Assembly: GCA_027592975.1 (NCBI GenBank)
Contig: JAQCJS010000016.1
Coordinates: forward strand, 1 to 10,651
DNA from: Chloroflexota bacterium
GTDB taxonomy: Bacteria; Chloroflexota; Dehalococcoidia; UBA2979
Length of the DNA: 10,651 bases
Direction of reading: 5' to 3'
Shown here: piece after piece, positions 5,954 through 10,651 of the stretch
Numbering within the stretch: position 1 is the stretch's first letter
Layout: every line of letters begins with the position of its first letter
Translations under genes and position numbers: made by a program
The notes under the pieces: model-generated
Database searches by the model: none
What the model saw: only the letters and a program-made list of their open reading frames with translations
What the model was told of the DNA's origin: nothing

Positions 5954-7681
5954 CTAATCCGCGGTCTCGGGACGCAGATCGAGGACCTCGAGCTGCAGCG
6001 CGCCGCCGCCTCGGAAGTCGTCCCGCTTGAACGTGTAGACGATGTCCGCGCGCTCACCGGCCGGCACCATGTGCTCCGCGTTCCCGAAGGAGATCGCGCG
6101 CCAGGTGACCGCGCCCTCCTTCAGCGTGAGCTGCAGGTGCGTCCCCTCCGCGCCCACGGCACGCGTCTCCGAAACCGTGACCCCGCGTGCGAGGAACGTG
6201 GGCGTGGGGTTGCCGATGCCGTGCGGGCCGAGCAGGCCCAGCCACTGGATCGTCTTGCGATCCACGTCGCCCAGCCCCAGCTCCGCGTCCACCGGGATCG
6301 TCGGCGCCAGGTCGGTGGTGTCGAGGCGCTCCGCCGCATCGGCGATCAGCCGGTCGCGCACCTCCTCGAGGCGGCTCGCGTCGATGCTGAAGCCGGCAGC
6401 GGCGCGGTGGCCGCCGAAGCGCAGGAACAGGTCGGCGTTGCGGCGCAGCAGCGCCGTGATATCGAACTCGTCGATCGAGCGGCACGAGGCGCGCCCTTCG
6501 CCGTCGATGATCTGCATCGCGATCGCGGGCCGGTGGTACTCGTCCGCGAGCCGCGAGGCGGCGAGGCCGACGATGCCCATGGAGATCAGCGGCGACGCGA
6601 CAATCAGCAGCGGCCCCGCGATGTCCTCCGGCGTGAGCGACGCGCGTGCCAACTCCACCGCCTCCGTCGTCTGCTCGCGCCGCTGGCGGTTCAACTCATC
6701 CAGGCGCTCCGCCAGCGCGGTCGCCTCCACCTCCGTGGTCGCAAGCAGCAGGTCCAGCGCGAGCCGCGCGTGCTCCATGCGCCCGGCGGCGTTCAATCGA
6801 GGCCCCAGCGCCCAGCCGCAGGTCTCCGCCGAGATCTCCTCGACCTTCGTCCCCGCGATCGCGCAGAGCGCGTGCAGGCCCGGCCGCGTCGTGGTGCGCA
6901 GCGCGTCGAGGCCCAGTCGCACCAGGTCGCGGTTCTCCGACACCATCGGCGCGAGGTCGCAGATCGTGCCCAGCGCGACCAGCGCGCGGTGCGACTCCGG
7001 CGCGTAGTCGCGGCCCATCCGGTCGTATAGGTCGTGGATCACCTTGTAGGAGACGCCCACCGCCGCCGGCTCGGAGCCGTACGCGGAATCCACCAGCTTC
7101 GGGTTCACGATCGCCAGCGCGGCGGGCAGCTCCGCCGGCACGGTGTGGTGGTCCAGCACCAGCACGTCCATGCCCAGCGCGTTCGCCTCCGCGACCTCGG
7201 TCACGGCGCTCGTGCCGCAGTCCGCGGTGACCAGCACGGTCGCGCCTTGCGCGGCCAGCGCGCGGACGGCGGTCACGTTCGGCCCGTAGCCCTCGGAGAA
7301 GCGGTGCGGGAGGTAGGGGATCGGCTTCGCGCCCAGGTCGCGCAGCCCCTCGGTCAGGATCGCGGTCGAGGTGACCCCGTCCACGTCGTAGTCGCCGAAC
7401 ACGGCCACCGTCTCGCCCGCGCGGCACGCGCGCGCCAGCCGCTCCACCGCGATGTCCAGGTTCGGCATGAGCCGCGGGTCCGTCAGCTCCCCGGCCCGCC
7501 CCAGGCACGCGCGCGCCTCGACCGTCGTCCGCACCTCGCGATGCGACAGCAGCACGCGCATCAGCGCCGGTAGCCCCTCCCCCGCGTCCGCGAACCCCTC
7601 CAGCGACGGCGTGCCAAGCAGCCGCCAGCGGCGTCCGCCGGAGCCGAGCAGGATGCGATCAGGGGAGGAGAGGGTGGTCAA
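5954..7681 (-). CDS. recJ: Single-stranded-DNA-specific exonuclease RecJ
   Basis: A 575-residue 5'-3' single-strand DNA exonuclease of the DHH superfamily, acting in recombination and mismatch or base repair. Motifs in order: FGDYDVDG (95-102, metal-binding Asp cluster), TADCG (152-156), LDHH (176-179, the DHH signature), LGTICDLAP (237-245), GPRLNAAGRM (293-302), and the DHHA1 domain with RASCRS (397-402) and RFGGHRAAAGFS (421-432). A C-terminal OB-fold region containing GLLGPHGIGNPTP (482-494) follows. Full length for the family. In place of the usual WHPGVIGIVASRL the protein has SMGIVGLAASRL (367-378), as I recall in Chloroflexota RecJ. The start appears to be TTG at 7681, overlapping the stop of the upstream HIRAN gene as TTGA. 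The next ATG is 40 codons in and would cut into the conserved N-terminal region, so coupling from the upstream gene is likely. Confidence 0.95.
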   Translation of the reverse strand: MTTLSSPDRILLGSGGRRWRLLGTPSLEGFADAGEGLPALMRVLLSHREVRTTVEARACLGRAGELTDPRLMPNLDIAVERLARACRAGETVAVFGDYDVDGVTSTAILTEGLRDLGAKPIPYLPHRFSEGYGPNVTAVRALAAQGATVLVTADCGTSAVTEVAEANALGMDVLVLDHHTVPAELPAALAIVNPKLVDSAYGSEPAAVGVSYKVIHDLYDRMGRDYAPESHRALVALGTICDLAPMVSENRDLVRLGLDALRTTTRPGLHALCAIAGTKVEEISAETCGWALGPRLNAAGRMEHARLALDLLLATTEVEATALAERLDELNRQRREQTTEAVELARASLTPEDIAGPLLIVASPLISMGIVGLAASRLADEYHRPAIAMQIIDGEGRASCRSIDEFDITALLRRNADLFLRFGGHRAAAGFSIDASRLEEVRDRLIADAAERLDTTDLAPTIPVDAELGLGDVDRKTIQWLGLLGPHGIGNPTPTFLARGVTVSETRAVGAEGTHLQLTLKEGAVTWRAISFGNAEHMVPAGERADIVYTFKRDDFRGGGALQLEVLDLRPETAD

Positions 7682-8517
7682 GGGCTCTTCGCGGCTTCGC
7701 TGGCGAGCTTCGTCCGCGCCTTTTCAAGCCGTTCAAGAAGCACTGACGGCGACGCTCCGGGGGCCGACTGCTGTGAGGCGAACCGCTCAAGAACCGCGAC
7801 TTCGCCTGAGAAGTCGCGGCGCTTCCTACAGACGATCGCAGCCTGCTCGTAATACCACGGAGCCACCCCACGTCCCTCGACCCGGGCCTCGTCCTCGACG
7901 GCATCGATCAAAGCGTTGAGCAGTTCAAGTGCCTCTTCGAGTGCATCGTGCCGCTTCAGGGCCTTGATGTCCTCCACGTACTCCGTGTAGTGCTTCCCCT
8001 TGAACAGTCCGTGAGCCGGTGGCGTACTCCGTGCGAGGACCTCGCTCGCTCCCGTTGACCGAGCGGATGCGTGTCCCGTAGGGATTTCCGACTCTAGAAG
8101 GTCTAACCAGACACCGAGGCTTGCGCGCCCTGTTGCCTGACGGAAGCCCCCGACGATGAGGGCGGGGCAGGTTACCGTGTGACCGTAACTCGCCATCAGG
8201 CGCTTGTGGGTGACTGCGTCCTCGCGCGAAAGGTATCCCACGACGCGATCGCCGATGAGCACCTGAACCGCGTTTCGGTCGTAGGGGTTCGTCGGCTCGC
8301 TTCGCAGGAGGGCCACCGTGTGGTGGCGGTACCCCCGCTCGTGTGCGTCGGCCGCGCCAACTGCGCGCCAGAGTGCGTCTTGATAGTTTGACTCGCCTAC
8401 GACCTCAGTCTCAAAGGTGCCATCACCCTCGATGGCCGGCGGACGAGACGATCCCGCGTGAGTCGCGCTCTCGGCCTTCCGGTCTGATCCACCAAAGAGA
8501 AGCGACCAGAGGCCCAT
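7678..8517 (-). CDS. HIRAN-domain protein with helical C-terminal region
   Basis: A 279-residue protein whose residues 35-105 read as a HIRAN domain: FETEVVGESNYQ (35-46), VALLRSEPTNPYDRNAVQV (68-86) and VVGYLSREDA (92-101). HIRAN domains bind DNA, and in the eukaryotic remodeller HLTF the domain recognises 3' ends of single-stranded DNA. Here the domain stands alone with no helicase or nuclease partner in the chain. Residues about 170-275 are mainly helical and may form TPR-like repeats (HDALEEALELLNALIDAVEDEA, KRRDFSGEVAVLERFA). The ATG at 8517 has GGAG/GGGA upstream within the end of fabF, and its stop overlaps the recJ start. Base and codon use are visibly less GC-biased than in the neighbours, suggesting later acquisition. 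There is no signal peptide; MGLWSLLFGG at the N-terminus is short and hydrophobic but followed by polar sequence. Specific role unknown. Confidence 0.8.
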   Translation of the reverse strand: MGLWSLLFGGSDRKAESATHAGSSRPPAIEGDGTFETEVVGESNYQDALWRAVGAADAHERGYRHHTVALLRSEPTNPYDRNAVQVLIGDRVVGYLSREDAVTHKRLMASYGHTVTCPALIVGGFRQATGRASLGVWLDLLESEIPTGHASARSTGASEVLARSTPPAHGLFKGKHYTEYVEDIKALKRHDALEEALELLNALIDAVEDEARVEGRGVAPWYYEQAAIVCRKRRDFSGEVAVLERFASQQSAPGASPSVLLERLEKARTKLASEAAKSP

Positions 8518-8523
8518 GAGTCC

Positions 8524-9762
8524 CTACTCCGCCCGTTTGAACACGAGCGAGGAGTTGTGGCCGCCGAAGCCGAGGCTGTTCGACATCGCGTACTCCACGG
8601 CGAGCTTGCGGGCGCCGTCGGCGACGTAGTCGAGGTCGCAGTCGGGGTCGGGGGTGACCAGGTGGAACGTGCCGTGGATCTGCTGGTCGCGGAGCGAGAG
8701 CACCGTGACCGCCGCCTCCACGCCGCCCGCCGCGCCCAGCGTGTGGCCGACCATCGACTTCGTCGAGGACACGGGGATGGTGTGGGCGGCCTCACCGAAC
8801 ACGGCCTTGATCGACATCGTCTCGAACTTGTCGTTCAGCGGCGTGCTGGTGCCGTGCGCGTTGATGTAGTCGATGTCGGTGGCGGCGATGCCCGCCTTCT
8901 TCAGCGCCATGTTCATCGCGCGCGCCGCGCCCTCGCCGTTCTCGGAGGGCTGCGTCACGTGGTAGGCGTCCGCGGACTGCCCGTACGAGGCGAACTCCGC
9001 GAGGATCGTCGCGCCGCGCGCGATCGCGTGCTCGCGCTCCTCCAGCACCAGGATGCCCGCGCCCTCGCCCAGCACGAAGCCGTCGCGGTTCAGGTCGAAC
9101 GGGCGGCTGGCGGTCTCCGCGTCCCCGTTGCGGGAGAGCGCGCGCGAGGCGGCGAAGGCGGCGACGGACATGCGCGTCACGGAGGCCTCGGAACCGCCGG
9201 CGACCATCGCCACGGCGTCGCCGCGCTTGATCACCTCGAGCGCGGTGCCCAGGGCGTCGGCGCCGGAGGCGCAGGCGGACATGGTGTTGAAGTTGGGACC
9301 GCGCAGCCCGAAGCGGATCGAGGTCTGCCCGGCGGCCATGTCCGCGATGAACATGGGCACCAGGAACGGCGAGACGCGGGAGGGGCCCTTCTCGAAGAGA
9401 ACCTTGAACTCCTCCTCCAGCGTGGTCATGCCGCCGATGCCGACGCCGATCATGCAGCCGATCTCGTCCGCCTCGGCGGCGACGTCCAGGCCGGAGTGCT
9501 CCAGCGCCTCGCCCGCGGCGACCACGGCGAGCTGCGTGAAGCGGTCCATGCGCCGCGCTTCCTTGCGATCCAGGTAGATGGACGGGTCGAAGTCCGGCAC
9601 CTCGCCCGCGACCTTCGCGGGCAGGTCGGACGGGTCGATGAGCGTGATTGGGCGGATGCCGTTCGTGCCGGCCAGCAGCGCCTGCCAGCTCGCCTCGCGG
9701 CTCGCGCCTACGGCGGTGAGCAGACCCACGCCCGTCACCACCACGCGTCGCTCATCGGCCAT
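8524..9762 (-). CDS. fabF: 3-oxoacyl-ACP synthase II (FabF), complete copy
   Basis: A 412-residue beta-ketoacyl-ACP synthase that elongates acyl chains by condensing acyl-ACP with malonyl-ACP in type II fatty acid synthesis. It has the full thiolase fold with the Cys-His-His triad: Cys164 in MSACASG, His303 in NAHGTSTPLND and His340 in KSMVGHTLGAAGG. It also has the C-terminal NSLGFGGHNSSLVF signature. It starts MADERRVVVTGVG at an ATG that overlaps the stop of the upstream paralogue by one base (TGATG), so the two are translationally coupled. The upstream frame is open far into the neighbour, but that is shadow coding. The tandem arrangement suggests paralogues with different chain-length preference or a heteromeric condensing pair; the complete triad in both argues against a chain-length-factor (inactive) partner. 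Confidence 0.95.
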   Translation of the reverse strand: MADERRVVVTGVGLLTAVGASREASWQALLAGTNGIRPITLIDPSDLPAKVAGEVPDFDPSIYLDRKEARRMDRFTQLAVVAAGEALEHSGLDVAAEADEIGCMIGVGIGGMTTLEEEFKVLFEKGPSRVSPFLVPMFIADMAAGQTSIRFGLRGPNFNTMSACASGADALGTALEVIKRGDAVAMVAGGSEASVTRMSVAAFAASRALSRNGDAETASRPFDLNRDGFVLGEGAGILVLEEREHAIARGATILAEFASYGQSADAYHVTQPSENGEGAARAMNMALKKAGIAATDIDYINAHGTSTPLNDKFETMSIKAVFGEAAHTIPVSSTKSMVGHTLGAAGGVEAAVTVLSLRDQQIHGTFHLVTPDPDCDLDYVADGARKLAVEYAMSNSLGFGGHNSSLVFKRAE

Positions 9763-10595
9763 CAGGCACCGTTCCATTTCCCGAAAATAATCGCGGAGTT
9801 GTGGCCGCCCAGGCCCACGGACGTGCTCATGGCACGGCGCACCGGAGCCACGCGCGCCTCGTTCGGCACGTAGTCCAGATCGCAGTTGGGGTCGGGCGTC
9901 TCGTAGTTGATCGTGGGCGGCACCACGCCGTGGTGGCAGACGAGCGCCGCGATCGCGGCTTCCACCGCCCCCGCCGCGCCCATCATGTGGCCCAGCATCG
10001 ACTTGGTGGAGGAGACCATCAGCCGGTCGGCCTCTTCGCGGAAGACCTCGCGGATCGCGCTCGTCTCCACGCGGTCGTTCAGCGCGGTGCCGGTGCCGTG
10101 GGCGTTGATGTAGTCGATGCCGTCCGGGCCGACCTGCGCCTGCGCCATCGCGTCCCGCATCGCGTCCGCGACGCCGTGGCCGTCCTCGGCGGCGGCCACC
10201 ATGTCGTAGGCGTCGTTGCTGGTCGCCGCGCCCAGCCACTCGGCGTAGATGCGGGCACCACGGGCCTGAGCATGCTCGAGCGACTCGAGGATCATGATGC
10301 CCGCGCCTTCGCCGAGGATGAACCCGGAGCGGTTGGCGTCGAACGGCTTGACTGCCTTCGTCGGATCCTCCGCGACGGCGAGTGCCTTCATCGCGTGGAA
10401 GCCCGCGTAGTAGATGGGGGTGAGGGGGGCCTCGAAGCCACCGGTGATCATCACGTCGGCGCGGCCGCTGCGGATGATCTCAGCCGCCTCGCCGGTGGTC
10501 GCGCCGCCGGTGGCGCAGGCGGCGCTGATGCCGAAGTTCGGCCCGCGCGCGCCGATGGCGATGGCGATCAGGCCGGTCGCCGTGTCCGGCAGCAT
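9762..10595 (-). CDS. fabF: 3-oxoacyl-ACP synthase II (FabF) paralogue, N-terminus missing
   Basis: The last 277 residues of a second FabF, ending one base into the next fabF. From MLPDTATGLIAIAIGARGPNF onward it aligns with FabF from residue 138. The catalytic Cys (27 in this numbering, SAACATGG), His166 (NAHGTGTALND) and His203 (KSMLGHMMGAAG) are all present, as is TSVGLGGHNSAIIF, so the remaining part looks functional. About 137 residues are missing. The frame stays open from the ATG at 10595 to the window edge (10651), but those 18 codons do not encode the expected GP-RVSPFL-P segment and use AT-richer codons. The true gene therefore either continues beyond a sequence error or contig-end artefact, or has been broken by a rearrangement. 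The ATG at 10595 is internal to the family and not a credible native start. Confidence 0.85.
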   Translation of the reverse strand: MLPDTATGLIAIAIGARGPNFGISAACATGGATTGEAAEIIRSGRADVMITGGFEAPLTPIYYAGFHAMKALAVAEDPTKAVKPFDANRSGFILGEGAGIMILESLEHAQARGARIYAEWLGAATSNDAYDMVAAAEDGHGVADAMRDAMAQAQVGPDGIDYINAHGTGTALNDRVETSAIREVFREEADRLMVSSTKSMLGHMMGAAGAVEAAIAALVCHHGVVPPTINYETPDPNCDLDYVPNEARVAPVRRAMSTSVGLGGHNSAIIFGKWNGA

Positions 10596-10651
10596 GTGCG
10601 ACGTTTGAAGATGAAGAGTTAGACTCCAACCTCCCCCACCCGGAGGCGGCG
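10596..10651. other. Right-edge segment not matching FabF
   Basis: This 56-base segment occupies the position where the upstream FabF core should continue. On the - strand it reads in frame as Pro/Gly-rich codons followed by W-S-L-T-L-H-L-Q-T-S-H, unlike any FabF. It contains a CCTCC/GGAGG inverted repeat with a seven-base loop (about 10631-10647) and an AT-richer stretch at about 10600-10628. It could be a contig-end assembly artefact or the end of an inserted sequence. Confidence 0.4.

Noticed and set aside
5387..7030. 547-codon + strand open frame overlapping the exported protein and recJ
   Set aside because: Its translation is Arg/Ala/Val/Gly-rich shadow sequence, whereas the - strand gives RecJ with all motifs and a signal-peptide protein with a ribosome binding site.
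8557..9873. 438-codon + strand open frame opposite fabF
   Set aside because: Arg/Gly/Val/His-rich shadow of a recognisable FabF.
9763..10239. Extended N-terminus of the complete FabF in the upstream open frame
   Set aside because: That frame lies inside the neighbouring fabF in another phase. The family start MADERRVVVTGVG with TGATG coupling is clearly better.
1..10651. CRISPR array, insertion sequence, phage or defence system
   Set aside because: No regularly spaced direct repeats, transposase or integrase motifs, toxin-antitoxin pair or defence domains were found; the HIRAN protein alone is not evidence of a defence system.

Overview
The window is GC-rich, densely packed bacterial chromosomal DNA carrying mostly housekeeping genes. 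The organism looks like a member of the Chloroflexota (for example a Dehalococcoidia- or Thermomicrobia-like lineage). This is inferred from the high GC content, a RecJ whose C-terminal half has a 'MGIVGLAASRL' version of the usual 'WHPGVIGIVASRL' motif, an AroH-type chorismate mutase next to a Thermotoga-type DAHP synthase, and tandem fabF genes. The assignment is tentative because no rRNA or other decisive marker is present.

Left arm (about 207-5457), all on the + strand and tightly spaced like an operon: AroH-type chorismate mutase; type-I-beta DAHP synthase, overlapping it by ATGA; a 53-residue acidic small ORF; scpA (condensin kleisin); ribF (flavokinase/FAD synthetase); tyrS (tyrosyl-tRNA synthetase); and a 147-residue protein of unknown function. 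The first two genes control entry into the shikimate pathway and its branch toward Phe/Tyr. tyrS uses the Tyr end product, whereas scpA and ribF belong to chromosome condensation and flavin cofactor synthesis. The 206 bases before chorismate mutase hold no supportable gene but have GC-rich hairpins and a weak T-box-like motif.

Right arm (about 5540-10651), all on the - strand and converging on the left arm near 5458-5539. In transcription order: a fabF paralogue cut off at its N-terminus near the right edge; a complete fabF, coupled to it by TGATG; a HIRAN-domain protein with visibly different base use; recJ, overlapping by TTGA with a TTG start; and, after a 135-bp gap, a small exported His/Met-rich protein with its own strong ribosome binding site.

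The most unusual observation is that the acidic small ORF between the DAHP synthase gene and scpA is a diverged tandem copy of ScpA's own acidic N-terminal extension, lying in the same reading frame and separated from scpA by a stop codon plus one codon. Other points worth a second look are the HIRAN gene inserted in a fab/recJ transcription unit, the exported His/Met-rich peptide, the abrupt loss of FabF homology at the right edge, and the leader upstream of the aromatic genes. I saw no defence system, mobile element, CRISPR array, tRNA or rRNA.
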